This document shows, piece after piece, positions 7,530 through 15,806 of a stretch of DNA of 64,000 nucleotides. How positions within the stretch are numbered: the first letter of the stretch is position 1; each line of letters begins with the position of its first letter. The stretch spans positions 344,918-408,917 of the forward strand of contig JAFLCG010000002.1 of assembly GCA_017303635.1 (NCBI GenBank), written 5' to 3'. The notes beneath the pieces are model-generated. The model was not told the DNA's origin. It did not search any database and saw only the letters and a program-made list of their open reading frames with translations. This stretch comes from Anaerolineae bacterium (GTDB taxonomy: Bacteria > Chloroflexota > Anaerolineae > Aggregatilineales > Phototrophicaceae). A program made the translations under genes and the position numbers.

Positions 7530-8858
7530 CTACGTCCCATCAGCACTCGAAGCGGTGGTGACCGTCGTCCCTTGCAGGCTGTTCAGCACCTGGGTGGCGG
7601 AGAACTGGGCCTGGCGGGCATAGTCGATGGCATTCGCCAGCACCCGCGCCGCTTCCTGCGGGCTGTGGAACCCGGTACTATTTTCCGACGAAATGAAGTC
7701 CCAGCGCAGGCTGGCAGCCCGTTGGAACTGGCGGGCTTCCACCAACTGTTCATCGGTGGCCCCAGCCTCCATCGCGGCCACGATGGCGTCAATGGCGGCG
7801 ATCAGCGCTTCTTCTGTATCGCGCAGCAGGCCTGCGGTAGTCGTCTGGATGGTCAATACCCGCGCCCGCAAATCCTCTTCAGGAATATTGTGGCAGGTCT
7901 GGCAGGCATTGTTCAGGTTGACCAGCGGACTGCGAACCCAGTGGTCAGAAATCTTGATGCCGCCTTCCCGCATGAAGGGCATATGGCAATCGGCGCAGGA
8001 CACCCCGGATCGGGCGTGAATGCCCGTGGTGGAAAGTTCATATTCCGGGTGCTGGATCTTAATCATGTCCGCGCCGGTTTCCGCATGGACCCAATCCCGG
8101 AAGCCATACGTATCGTAGTGGGCTTCGATGTCATCAGCAGTATAACCCTGGCTCCAGGGGAAGGTCACCACTTTGTCCTCACCCAGGAAGTAATATTCCA
8201 CATGGCACTGGGCGCAGACATACGTCCGCATTTCCTGGCGGGTCGCCTGGGAGACATCAATCCCACGGGCCGCCAGTCCGGTCACCAGCGCCGGACGGGT
8301 GATGCGGAGATCCATCGTGGTCGGGTCATGGCAGTCCGAGCAGGAAGAACCAAAGTGCAGATTACCCGCCTGTTCATTGTATGGAGTTCGGTTGAAGTTC
8401 TCCCAACCCATCTCCGCAATCAGCAGCGGGGTTTCCGCGGCGTGGCAGTTGATACACGCCCCCGGTTGGTTGACCAACTGGACACGCTGCGTATTGGCCT
8501 GGTCGATCTGCGCGTAGTAGTGGCCCCGTTCTTCGTTGTGATCTTTACTAAAGGCATACCCCGCCCAGATGCGAACCATAGCTGGGTAGGCTTCCAGTTT
8601 GCTGTAGACTTCTGACCCGCCGTAAGCGGTTCTGCCGTAGTCCGTCTGCGTCATCATAAAGCGGTCATAATGGATGGGGAAGTTCTGCCCCCAGACGGCT
8701 GGATCAATCTCGTTCTCGGCAATGTCCACCACGCGCAGAGGATATTCATCCGCTTCTCGCTGCCGCTCGTTGATATTCATCAGGAGTGTGGTGACGCCAA
8801 ACGTCACCGCAATGGCAGCGATCAGAACCAGACCATACAGCACGGCGTATTTTTTCAT
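7530..8858 (-). CDS. nrfA: Cytochrome c nitrite reductase catalytic subunit, pentaheme
   Basis: 442 residues. Reduces nitrite to ammonium with six electrons outside the cytoplasmic membrane. An uncleaved or signal-type N-terminal helix (4-27) is followed by five heme motifs in NrfA order: CINCH (about 134), CSDCH, CAQCH, CADCH and CQTCH. The NrfA signature K-x-Q-H occurs as KIQH (about 265-268) between hemes 3 and 4. The first, active-site heme has CxxCH where classical NrfA has CxxCK; CxxCH variants are known and usually active. The start ATG at 8858 has a GGGGGAAAGG region upstream. It follows nrfH by 28 bases and precedes the cytochrome lipoprotein by 6. Confidence 0.93.
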   Translation of the reverse strand: MKKYAVLYGLVLIAAIAVTFGVTTLLMNINERQREADEYPLRVVDIAENEIDPAVWGQNFPIHYDRFMMTQTDYGRTAYGGSEVYSKLEAYPAMVRIWAGYAFSKDHNEERGHYYAQIDQANTQRVQLVNQPGACINCHAAETPLLIAEMGWENFNRTPYNEQAGNLHFGSSCSDCHDPTTMDLRITRPALVTGLAARGIDVSQATRQEMRTYVCAQCHVEYYFLGEDKVVTFPWSQGYTADDIEAHYDTYGFRDWVHAETGADMIKIQHPEYELSTTGIHARSGVSCADCHMPFMREGGIKISDHWVRSPLVNLNNACQTCHNIPEEDLRARVLTIQTTTAGLLRDTEEALIAAIDAIVAAMEAGATDEQLVEARQFQRAASLRWDFISSENSTGFHSPQEAARVLANAIDYARQAQFSATQVLNSLQGTTVTTASSADGT

Positions 8859-8886
8859 AGTTGCAAACCTTTCCCCCTAAGCAGGT

Positions 8887-9369
8887 CTAATTGCGGGTAT
8901 CATGACCCACATCGTTATGGCAGGTCACACAGGCCAGCGTCTCATCCTGATGATTGGTGCTGATGAATTCCACCATTGGCTCATGACAATGGACACAGCT
9001 CGCCTGGACAACATCGGCATTCATCTGGGTGATGCGGATGGGTTCGTGGAAGTTGCCGGTGGTGAAAGCCACACTGTGGTTGAAGCCATTGATACCCTTG
9101 ACCACGTATTTCTCCACCAGGGTCGTGTGTGGCGTATGGCAGCTATTACAGGTCGCCACCCGGGCGTGGCTCGAACGCTGCCAGGCTTCAAATTGATCGC
9201 GCATGATATGGCAGTTCATACAAGCTTGTGGATCATCGGAGAGATACGATGTCCCTTTGGCATAATTGAACGTGAATAACCCCAGCCCGATTGGAACCCC
9301 CACCACGGCGACCAGGAACGCAACCTGCCAACGCGTATTGGAACGGAATTGAGCTAGGAATGATTTCAC
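8887..9369 (-). CDS. nrfH: Cytochrome c nitrite reductase small subunit (NapC/NirT-type quinol dehydrogenase)
   Basis: 160 residues. One N-terminal membrane helix (about 15-38) anchors four c-type hemes: CMNCH, CNSCH, CVHCH and CVTCH. NrfH takes electrons from menaquinol and hands them to NrfA. DPQACMNCHIM gives the Met two residues after the first heme motif that NrfH-type proteins use at the quinol-oxidising heme. Two GTG codons compete for the start, 9375 and 9369. GGGAGG overlaps the first and is 5 bases before the second, so I chose 9369. It is the first gene of an nrfH-nrfA-lipoprotein operon, with an AT-rich leader upstream. Confidence 0.92.
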   Translation of the reverse strand: MKSFLAQFRSNTRWQVAFLVAVVGVPIGLGLFTFNYAKGTSYLSDDPQACMNCHIMRDQFEAWQRSSHARVATCNSCHTPHTTLVEKYVVKGINGFNHSVAFTTGNFHEPIRITQMNADVVQASCVHCHEPMVEFISTNHQDETLACVTCHNDVGHDTRN

Positions 9370-9977
9370 ACGCACCTCCCCCGATGGCTGGGTTCAATCC
9401 ATCCATGTCTATATCAATGGTGTCAGATCCAAATGGCTCATCAAAAACTTTATAGATTCTTATCAATGGCTAAATTTAACCAGACTTTTGTGGATGAGCA
9501 ATGAAAATACTCTCGATATTTTGGACAAATGTCACAAATTTCGCATGATCTTTGACTTGAAGGAGTTGCAACCAGCACCCGACACGGTTTGGCACAGCCG
9601 GTCTTGCGGGCTCCCTACAACCAATACCGCTGGGAGCATCCTGGAATTTTCATGATTCAAGATGGGGCTTGCGACCCGGAAAATCGGAACAAAACCGGAA
9701 CATATGTTCCGGTTTTGCTTTCCATCCGTGTTACTATCTCACCAAGCGTGAAAGGAGGGGGTAATGAATTCCCTGCACGGGCTGGCGACACGCTGGACTC
9801 CCCTGCCTTCGGCATCCAGCGCCCCGGCTCGCACATAGGCTCACTTTCTCCACAAACGAGGGGTGCGGCTCTGACGACGAACAGCATTGCACTTGTGGCG
9901 GCGAAATCCGTCCGCCAAAGCCGCCATAGCCGCCAATGGGAACCATGTCTGTAGCGGGCTGAACGCGGTCCATCCGA
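9370..9977. other. Gene-free 600-bp stretch upstream of nrfH and 3' of the DeoR gene
   Basis: AT-rich at 9400-9560, as a regulated leader for nrfH would be. On the minus strand CCATTGATA occurs twice, 49 bases apart (9412-9420 and 9459-9467). TTGAT is also the FNR half-site, but I see no full FNR palindrome. A perfect 28-bp palindrome lies at 9690-9717. The open frames at 9589-9954 look non-coding: biased, low-complexity and without a ribosome site. Confidence 0.6.
9690..9717. terminator. Perfect 28-bp palindrome, probable bidirectional terminator
   Basis: The arm CAAAACCGGAACAT is followed at once by its exact reverse complement. The A-run before and T-run after the CCGGAAC core make it terminator-like on both strands. 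It separates the DeoR gene's 3' side from the nrf leader. Confidence 0.6.
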
Positions 9978-10772
9978 TTAGATCCCCGCCACCCGCAGTT
10001 CAACCCCGGCATCGGCGCAGTAATCCCGGTATTCCGCCGGTGGCATCTGATCCGTGATCCACTTCTGCACCTGCGCCAGTGGAGCCAGCCGCGCAAAACG
10101 CACCTGCCCGATGCGGGAGGAATCCGCCACCAGCCAGGTCTCCCGCGCCTGATCCATCATCACCGCCAGTATGTCCGTGTTCTTCTGGCTGCCCACCGTC
10201 AGGCCCTCCCGCAGGGTGATCCCGCTCACCCCGATGATCGCCACATCGTAAACCTGTTCGCGCAGGGTCTGGATGGCCTGGGGGCCGCTGAGGGTGAAGT
10301 AGCCCCCATGCACGATACCGCCCGTACAAATCACCTGCAAGTGCGCCTGGTTGGCTAACTCAATGGCGATATTCAGGGCATTGGTCATCACCCGCGCCGG
10401 TCGCCCCAGATGCTTGAGCGACCGTGCCACCTGGGTGGTGGTGCTGCCCGCCCCCAGGACAATTGACTGTCCCCCACCCAGCAGGGAAGCGGTCAATTCC
10501 CCAATCTGGCGTTTACCGGTGCGGTTCTCGCGGACGCTCTGGCTCAGGCTGCCGTGACGGGTCAGGACTTCGGCTTCATCCGCGTGGAGGATGACCGCGC
10601 CGCCCCGCTGCCGGGTGAGTAATCGCCGGTTTTCCAGGTCGATCAGGTCGCGCCGGATCGTCCACTCGGAAACCGCCAGTGCCTCGGCCAATCCACGCAC
10701 CGAAGCCTGACCCTGCTGGGCCAGCAGGCGCAGGATGGTTTCCTGTCGTTGGAGGGGGTGCGTATCGGACAT
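9978..10772 (-). CDS. DeoR/GlpR-family transcriptional regulator
   Basis: 264 residues. The N-terminal winged helix (about 8-60; LAVSEWTIRRDLIDLE) is the DeoR DNA-binding motif. A DeoRC sensor domain follows (about 80-250) with the sugar-phosphate-isomerase-like signature LGAGSTTTQVARSL and MTNALNIAIEL. Family members repress carbohydrate genes and are released by phosphorylated sugars. The start was placed at ATG 10772 (MSDTHPLQRQ), since the upstream TTG at 10790 only adds six residues; neither has a clear ribosome site. It is divergent from the methyltransferase gene; no sugar operon adjoins, so its target is unknown. Confidence 0.85.
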   Translation of the reverse strand: MSDTHPLQRQETILRLLAQQGQASVRGLAEALAVSEWTIRRDLIDLENRRLLTRQRGGAVILHADEAEVLTRHGSLSQSVRENRTGKRQIGELTASLLGGGQSIVLGAGSTTTQVARSLKHLGRPARVMTNALNIAIELANQAHLQVICTGGIVHGGYFTLSGPQAIQTLREQVYDVAIIGVSGITLREGLTVGSQKNTDILAVMMDQARETWLVADSSRIGQVRFARLAPLAQVQKWITDQMPPAEYRDYCADAGVELRVAGI

Positions 10773-10807
10773 GAGCAGGGGTATCCACAAGCGCCGTGAT
10801 GCCGCCC

Positions 10808-10858
10808 ATTATAGTCAATCAGCCGTCCATTGCACTTCAACTGTCCCCACGTTATGCT
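10808..10858. promoter_or_regulatory. Divergent promoter region between DeoR and methyltransferase genes
   Basis: Plus strand: TTGCAC (10830-10835), 17 bases, TATGCT (10853-10858), pointing at the methyltransferase. Minus strand: a perfect TATAAT at 10808-10813 for the DeoR gene with a poor -35. Overlapping arrangement suits autoregulation by DeoR (inference). Confidence 0.45.
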
Positions 10859-10895
10859 CAGTCAACATCTACCCCTATTCTGCGACTGATACCCT

Positions 10896-11666
10896 ATGAG
10901 CTTCTACAAAACCATCGCCCGCTACTATGACGCCGAACATCAGGACAAGACCGATGACCTGGTGATGTATACCGAACTGGCCGACCAGTACGGTGGCCCC
11001 ATCTTCGAGTTTGGCTGTGGCACCGGGCGCGTGCTACTGCATCTGGCCCAGGCCGGGCATGAGGTTCACGGCATCGACTTTGAACCCGCCATGCTGGAAC
11101 GCGCCCACCGCAAACTGGAGGGCATGCCGCACCTGCGTTCCCAGGTCAAACTCATCGAAGGCGACATCCTCAAGACCGAGATCAAAGAACAGTACGCCCT
11201 CACGCTCGTCACCTATAACGGCTTGCTGCATTTCCATGAACTGGAACAGCAGATGACGCTCCTCAAACGCCTGCGGAGCATCACCCAACCGGAGGGCCGC
11301 CTGGTGCTGGATTTACCCAACCCGGCGGACTCCTTCGGCGCGCAGGAAACCGATGCGCTACTGCTCGACCGCACCTTCCTCGATCCCGAAAGTGGGCATC
11401 TGGTCATGCAGTATTCGACCAGCCAGCTTGACCGGACCACCCAGAAGCTGCACGTCACCTGGATTTATGATGAAGTCGAGGCGGATGGCACCGTCAAACG
11501 CACCTTCGCGCCAGTGGTCTGGCGCTACTACTTTTTCGCCGAACTGCGGCTCCTGCTAAACGCCTGCGGCTTCACGGTTGATGAGGTCTATGGCAGTACC
11601 GAATTTGATCCTTTTGAGGACGGCTGCGAGCGCATGATTGTGCTGGCAAAACCCATCCCCCGGTAG
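10896..11666 (+). CDS. Class I SAM-dependent methyltransferase
   Basis: 256 residues with a seven-strand methyltransferase fold. SAM motif I is FEFGCGTGRVLLHLA (about 35-49), followed by the acidic residue in VHGIDFEPAML (motif II) and a motif-IV-like TYNGLLHFHE. This is the Methyltransf_25 / UbiE-like group, which acts on small molecules, but the acceptor cannot be told. ATG at 10896 is the first in frame. A candidate promoter lies 40 bases upstream, and the RRM gene follows with its own promoter, so it looks monocistronic. Confidence 0.8.
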   Translation: MSFYKTIARYYDAEHQDKTDDLVMYTELADQYGGPIFEFGCGTGRVLLHLAQAGHEVHGIDFEPAMLERAHRKLEGMPHLRSQVKLIEGDILKTEIKEQYALTLVTYNGLLHFHELEQQMTLLKRLRSITQPEGRLVLDLPNPADSFGAQETDALLLDRTFLDPESGHLVMQYSTSQLDRTTQKLHVTWIYDEVEADGTVKRTFAPVVWRYYFFAELRLLLNACGFTVDEVYGSTEFDPFEDGCERMIVLAKPIPR

Positions 11667-11691
11667 GAGAAGGCTAAGGGAAGGCTAGTGC

Positions 11692-11720
11692 TTTACAAAA
11701 AATGAAATCTATGCCATGAT
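11692..11720 (+). promoter_or_regulatory. Candidate promoter of the RRM gene
   Basis: TTTACA (11692-11697), 17 bases, CATGAT (11715-11720). It would give a leader of about 125 bases before the GTG start at 11850; long leaders are common for cold-regulated RNA-binding proteins (inference). Confidence 0.4.
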
Positions 11721-11849
11721 ACCTGCGATAGAGTTAGATGGGTTCGTCAGCAGGATTGCAGCTCCGCCCGGTTTGCCTGGCCCCTTGCAGTTTGCCACGT
11801 CCGCTAACCCTCTCGCAGTGTCAGCCTTTAGCCTGTCAGGAGTACGTCC

Positions 11850-12173
11850 GTGAACAAGAAGTTGTACGTCGGCAATCTGCCTTATTCCACCACCGATTCC
11901 GAGCTGCGCGCCCTGTTCGAGTCCGCCGGCGAAGTCGCCGATGTGACCATCATCATCGACAAGGAAACGGGCCGTTCTCGCGGTTTCGGTTTCGTGGAGA
12001 TGGCGAATGACGAAGGTGCACAGGAAGCCATCCGCAAGTATAACGGGTTCCAGATGGGCAGCCGCCCGCTGACCGTTAACGAAGCCCGCCCGCGTGAAGA
12101 ACGCCCGCGCTTCGACCGGGGTGATCGTGGTGACCGTGGCGGTCGTGGTGACCGCGGCGGGGACCGCTGGTAA
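11850..12173 (+). CDS. RRM-domain RNA-binding protein
   Basis: 107 residues. A single RNA-recognition motif spans residues 2-80, with RNP2 LYVGNL and RNP1 RGFGFVEM, each with its aromatic RNA-stacking residues. The tail (80-107) is an Arg/Gly/Asp-rich repeat (RGDRGG type) like those of cyanobacterial Rbp proteins. It probably binds single-stranded RNA as a chaperone, perhaps in the cold. The start is GTG at 11850, with AGGAG 7 bases upstream. A strong terminator follows the stop codon, so the gene is monocistronic. Confidence 0.92.
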   Translation: MNKKLYVGNLPYSTTDSELRALFESAGEVADVTIIIDKETGRSRGFGFVEMANDEGAQEAIRKYNGFQMGSRPLTVNEARPREERPRFDRGDRGDRGGRGDRGGDRW

Positions 12174-12204
12174 GCCCGTCCTAACCAAATCACTTGCTAA
12201 TGCA

Positions 12205-12232
12205 AACGCCCCGGAAATCCGGGGCGTTTTTG
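12205..12232 (+). terminator. Rho-independent terminator after the RRM gene
   Basis: AACGCCCCGGA and TCCGGGGCGTT form an 11-bp stem around a very short loop, followed by TTTTTGTTTC on the plus strand. The complementary A-run on the left also lets it act on the opposing gene that ends at 12246. Confidence 0.88.
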
Positions 12233-12245
12233 TTTCAATGTGGGA

Positions 12246-12887
12246 TCAGACCGGTTTGTGTTTGCCCGTATCGGACACCTTCACCACGGGTACCGAACCC
12301 GTCGTGGTCATCAGGCGGGCGGTCGCCGGTTGCCGGTTGCGTAGGGCCAGCAACCAGATCAGCAATCCCAGCACGATCATGCCGGCGACGACGGCCAGGG
12401 CAGCCAGCGCGGAGATGATAATCCGCACCAGTTGTGCCTGGTCAAGTTCTACCCCGGCGATATTGGTCGAGGCAGCGGGCACCGCCGTCGGCACCGCGAC
12501 TAACCGTGCGCCAAAATCCAGCACGGGCGGCACACCACTCTCGGACACATTGGTCGTGATGGAGTCCTGTGTGGTCGCGGTATAGTCGGCGCTGGTTACG
12601 CTCACCGTATACTGCCCCGCTGGCAGGAACTGGAAGCAAACCACGCCGCTGGCAGCCAAGGGCGAGTCATCGAGCAGCGCACTGGCAATCACGATACCTT
12701 CACTGTTTTGCAGCGTGGCGCTCAGGCCGCGTGTCAGCAGCGGTTCACCGCCATCACGCACCCCGCTGCCGTTGCGATCTTCAAACCCGCGTACACAGAT
12801 TTGCCCACCGCTTTGCTGCTGTGCCAGGCTCAGGCCTGCGGTGCTCATCACCACCAGCAAGATCAGGCTTCGAAGCAGTATTCGCAT
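12246..12887 (-). CDS. Exported single-pass protein with SdrD_B-like domain
   Basis: 213 residues. Signal peptide 1-22 (ends SLAQ). An extracellular domain (about 30-135) starts CVRGFEDRNGSGVRDGGE, the calcium-binding-type opening of SdrD_B/Cna-B-like beta-sandwiches, and ends VLDFGARL. An Ala/Pro linker, a membrane helix (about 158-182) and a short basic cytoplasmic tail follow. The adjacent upstream gene (12917-14572) carries a closely similar domain (CVLMFDDVNTNRLRDNGEA) plus LysM, so the two are likely paralogous parts of one surface structure and probably cotranscribed, with a 29-base gap. The molecular role is unknown. Confidence 0.7.
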   Translation of the reverse strand: MRILLRSLILLVVMSTAGLSLAQQQSGGQICVRGFEDRNGSGVRDGGEPLLTRGLSATLQNSEGIVIASALLDDSPLAASGVVCFQFLPAGQYTVSVTSADYTATTQDSITTNVSESGVPPVLDFGARLVAVPTAVPAASTNIAGVELDQAQLVRIIISALAALAVVAGMIVLGLLIWLLALRNRQPATARLMTTTGSVPVVKVSDTGKHKPV

Positions 12888-12916
12888 AAGTCACCTTACC
12901 CTGTGTGTGGACGAAC

Positions 12917-14572
12917 TTATCTACGCCGCAGGAAGAGTGCCAGACCAATTCCACCGAGCAAGGCCAAACCGGCCAGCCCGAACAGCACCAGGCCGCTCAT
13001 GCTCAGCACCTGTTCCAACGGGCTTTGCGGATTGGTCTGAGGGGCAGTCTCGGCGGTCAGCGGTGCGCCTCCATCAGCAGGCGGCGGTACGACTGGTTGG
13101 ACGCCCTGGGCAGCCCCAAAATCGAGTGTGATGGCTGGCCCGGCATTGGCCTGTACCCGGCGCTGATCCGGTGAAGTCAATCCGAAGCCTGCCGGTGCAG
13201 CGGCCAGCGCGACATAGGCACCGGGCTGGAGATCCGCAAAACAGTGCGGCTCGCTGGTGCCATCCGTCTGATGCGATGCAACCGTTTCACCATCCCGCGC
13301 TAACGCGATGGTGCCGCCCGGTAAGAGCGCCTCACCGTTATCGCGCAGGCGGTTGGTATTCACGTCGTCGAACATCAGCACACAGACTTGCGCCAGCGTC
13401 GAAGCCGGATCAACGCTGCCGGCCTGCGCAACCACGACCGGCGCAGTGGGCTGTGGGCCAGCTTCGGTCGGCGGAGGCGGTGGTTGAGTCGGTTCTGCTG
13501 GAGCGGTGGTCGGTTCCGGCGGGGCAACCGTCGGTTCAACAGGCGCGGAAGTAGGCTCTGGCTGATTGGCCGTCGGTTCGGCTGAATCGGAGGTGGGGGC
13601 AGCCGCGTCTGTGGTCGGTTGAGCAGCGGTCGGCGCAGCCGATGAAGTCGCTGCACGGATGAGCAGTTTTTGCCCCAGGCTGATCAGACGCGGATCGGTG
13701 ATGCTGGGATTGAGTTCCAACAATTGAACGCGGGTCAGCCCATAAGCGAAGGCGATGCTGTCAATGGTATCGCCCGCGATGACGGTGTGGACAATCGAGC
13801 CATCTTCCTGGGCACCCTGCGGCACGACAAACGCGACCACGGGCGGCAAGGTCGGCACAGGTGTCGGGGGTGGTTGACCAGGTGTACCGCCGGGGTTATT
13901 GCCCGTGGTGCCGGTCAGCACTGCATTATCCCAGTAGGTGCGATTGAGATCTGACTTGCTGCCATCCGACCGATACAGGAACACGGTCACGCTGGTGCCG
14001 GTGGCTGTCGCCGTGACAGTCTGCTGAGTCCAGGGTTCCTGCCCACCCGCCCGATGTGGACGGACAAAGGCTGACCAGACAATCGCCGGGTTATTAGGGT
14101 CGGTGCCGCCCGTCGGATCAATCCCGATGCGGGTTTGCGCGCCGGATTCGACGGCTGAATCGCAACTGATCCCGCCGCCCAGGTTACACGTCCACAACAT
14201 GGAATAGGCCGAGGCGGTCACGCTGGTGTTCGGCTGGATGTTGCCGACCTGCTGATAAAGCGCCGTGGTGCAGCGGATGAACGCGCATTCCATAAACTGG
14301 GAACGCTGCCCCTGTTGATTGACAGGGCCAGGGCCGGGATGGGCTTGCAGCACGACTTCCCCCGGCACATTAATGTCCGGGCCACCCTGCGGTGCAATCC
14401 ACAGGTTCCAGCCCTCGGCGATGTACTGCGGCTTTTCACCACCCCGCAGGGTGCGGAAGGGTTCTTCCAGACCACCGTTGGCAAGCAAATTGCTGGACTG
14501 TGCCTGGGCAACCGAGATGCCCGCCAGCGCCAGGACCAGCAAGAGAAAACGTATCCAGATGCGATTCTGCAT
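12917..14572 (-). CDS. Exported LysM + SdrD_B-like surface protein
   Basis: 551 residues. Signal peptide 1-25 (ends ISVAQA). A carbohydrate-binding-like region lies at about 25-225 (LLANGGLEEPFRTL, typical of jelly-roll CBM modules). A LysM peptidoglycan-binding domain follows (about 250-305; HTVIAGDTIDSIAFAYGL), then a Pro/Thr/Ala-rich linker of about 90 residues and an SdrD_B-like domain (about 395-490). A C-terminal membrane helix with a triple-Arg stop (LFLRRR) ends the protein. ATG 14572 is preferred because GGAG lies 6 bases upstream and it starts the signal peptide; in-frame starts upstream to 14623 lack one. Likely wall-attached; ligand unknown. Confidence 0.8.
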   Translation of the reverse strand: MQNRIWIRFLLLVLALAGISVAQAQSSNLLANGGLEEPFRTLRGGEKPQYIAEGWNLWIAPQGGPDINVPGEVVLQAHPGPGPVNQQGQRSQFMECAFIRCTTALYQQVGNIQPNTSVTASAYSMLWTCNLGGGISCDSAVESGAQTRIGIDPTGGTDPNNPAIVWSAFVRPHRAGGQEPWTQQTVTATATGTSVTVFLYRSDGSKSDLNRTYWDNAVLTGTTGNNPGGTPGQPPPTPVPTLPPVVAFVVPQGAQEDGSIVHTVIAGDTIDSIAFAYGLTRVQLLELNPSITDPRLISLGQKLLIRAATSSAAPTAAQPTTDAAAPTSDSAEPTANQPEPTSAPVEPTVAPPEPTTAPAEPTQPPPPPTEAGPQPTAPVVVAQAGSVDPASTLAQVCVLMFDDVNTNRLRDNGEALLPGGTIALARDGETVASHQTDGTSEPHCFADLQPGAYVALAAAPAGFGLTSPDQRRVQANAGPAITLDFGAAQGVQPVVPPPADGGAPLTAETAPQTNPQSPLEQVLSMSGLVLFGLAGLALLGGIGLALFLRRR

Positions 14573-15197
14573 GTCTTGCTCCGTCATCGGGCAGTCCCCG
14601 ACGGTTAGCCTTCGCGGGCGCATTATAGCATGGGGGGGAATCGAGTCAACGCTCCCGGAGGGTGAGCGTCGGGAAGAAGCGGCAGTTCACAGCCAGAGTG
14701 GGAACACAGCAACAGGCCCAGAAAACGGGTCCAACCCAGGCAGCAGGTTGAGTCAGGTGGCTCTGCTCGGTAGAGCGTGCGGAAAACCTGGCGGGCTATC
14801 ACCAAAATTCGGGTCATGGTCAAGCGCATCCTGCGCGCGTACAGTTATCCGCCCGATCTACAGGACACGACTACTAGATTGGTGCTGGAGCCAGCCGAAC
14901 TGATCACCACCGAGTGGATGCTGAAAGCGCCTTGACGTGTCCCGACTGTAGTCACGGTTCGGATGCTCAATATCAACTGGCTGACAGAAGATAGCCCAAA
15001 AGTTGGGGTATTTTCACACTCACGGCTACGCTACTTTGGTGTTGGTCAATCAGTTCTTATGAGCAAACTCCGCTCGCTTAACCCTGCAAACTTATTGAGA
15101 GTATTGAACGAAGTCGTCCAGACAAACCAGTTTCCTGGTTCCAAACGCTGGTTGAATGTAGGAAATTGAATGAATTGTTCAATTTAGAGAAGCTATC
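14573..15197. other. Gene-poor stretch with a type I restriction gene relic
   Basis: Apart from the HsdR remnant at 14789-14935 I see no gene. From 14940 the DNA turns AT-rich toward the carbonic anhydrase gene. A small inverted repeat (ATTGAA at 15165-15170 with TTCAAT at 15178-15183) lies just before its start codon. The 68-codon open frame at 14963 has no recognisable content. Confidence 0.5.
14789..14935 (+). pseudogene. hsdR: 3' remnant of type I restriction endonuclease subunit R
   Basis: The frame ending at the TGA 14933-14935 encodes KIRVMVKRILRAYSYPPDLQ and then DTTTRLVLEPAELITTEW. This matches the C-terminal end of HsdR proteins (DUF3387), whose last residues read close to LRVMVKRILRKYGYPPD followed by a VLEQAE helix. 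Only about 45 codons remain, and an in-frame TAG at 14771 closes the reading frame upstream. No HsdM or HsdS genes are nearby. It records loss of a restriction system here. Confidence 0.7.
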
Positions 15198-15782
15198 ATG
15201 AACCACGACGAAGCCCTCGAACGGCTGCTGATCGGTAACCGCCGCTACGCTGCTATGCGTCAAATGTACCCGCGCCAGACCACATACCACCGCCAGACGC
15301 TCATCGATGGTCAGCATCCCTTTGCTGCCATCCTGAGTTGTTCGGACTCGCGGGTGCCTTCCGAACTCATCTTCGACCAGGGACTTGGCGACTTATTCAT
15401 CGTCCGTACTGCCGGGCACGCCGTCAACGATCTCGTCATCGCCAGCCTGGAATACGCTGTTTATGCGTTGAAAGTACCGCTCATCATAGTCATGGGCCAT
15501 GCCCAATGCGGTGCTGTCACCTCCGTCATGCGTGCCGAGGCTGACCACCTGCCAGGTCATCTTCCACATTTGGCTGCTTTACTGCGCCCGGCTATGTCCG
15601 CCGTTGATCCAGCTTCAGAAGATGCTATCGACCAGGCTATTCAAGCCAACTCGCGCACAACCGTCGGTTATCTCGCCTCCAGCAGCCTGATCCTTAATGC
15701 TGCCCTGCAAACAGACAGCCTCAGGATTGCCGCAGCGCATTATGATCTGGCGACTGGGCGAGTCGATCTGCTCAACATCTGA
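15198..15782 (+). CDS. Beta-class carbonic anhydrase
   Basis: 194 residues. Interconverts CO2 and bicarbonate with a zinc ion. The zinc ligands are visible: Cys48 in SCSDSR, then His101 and Cys104 in GHAQCGAV; Asp50 and Arg52 form the usual catalytic dyad. The length is normal for the class. It lies 24 bases before the PEP carboxylase gene on the same strand. PEPC uses bicarbonate, so the pair probably works as one unit that hydrates CO2 and fixes it into oxaloacetate. A short inverted repeat lies about 15 bases before the ATG and could bind a regulator or mask the ribosome site (inference). Confidence 0.92.
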   Translation: MNHDEALERLLIGNRRYAAMRQMYPRQTTYHRQTLIDGQHPFAAILSCSDSRVPSELIFDQGLGDLFIVRTAGHAVNDLVIASLEYAVYALKVPLIIVMGHAQCGAVTSVMRAEADHLPGHLPHLAALLRPAMSAVDPASEDAIDQAIQANSRTTVGYLASSSLILNAALQTDSLRIAAAHYDLATGRVDLLNI

Positions 15783-15806
15783 TTTCCAAAGTAGGGAGGC
15801 CCATCC

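Noticed and set aside
7572-8615. Long open frame antisense to nrfA
   Set aside because: No family match or ribosome site; it is a shadow of the GC-rich nrfA codon pattern.
9370-9600. FNR or CRP operator upstream of nrfH
   Set aside because: Only half-sites are visible; no full palindrome matching either consensus.
9589-9954. Possible 121-residue protein on the plus strand upstream of the DeoR gene
   Set aside because: Contains the palindrome 9690-9717 as coding sequence, low-complexity content, no ribosome site, no family.
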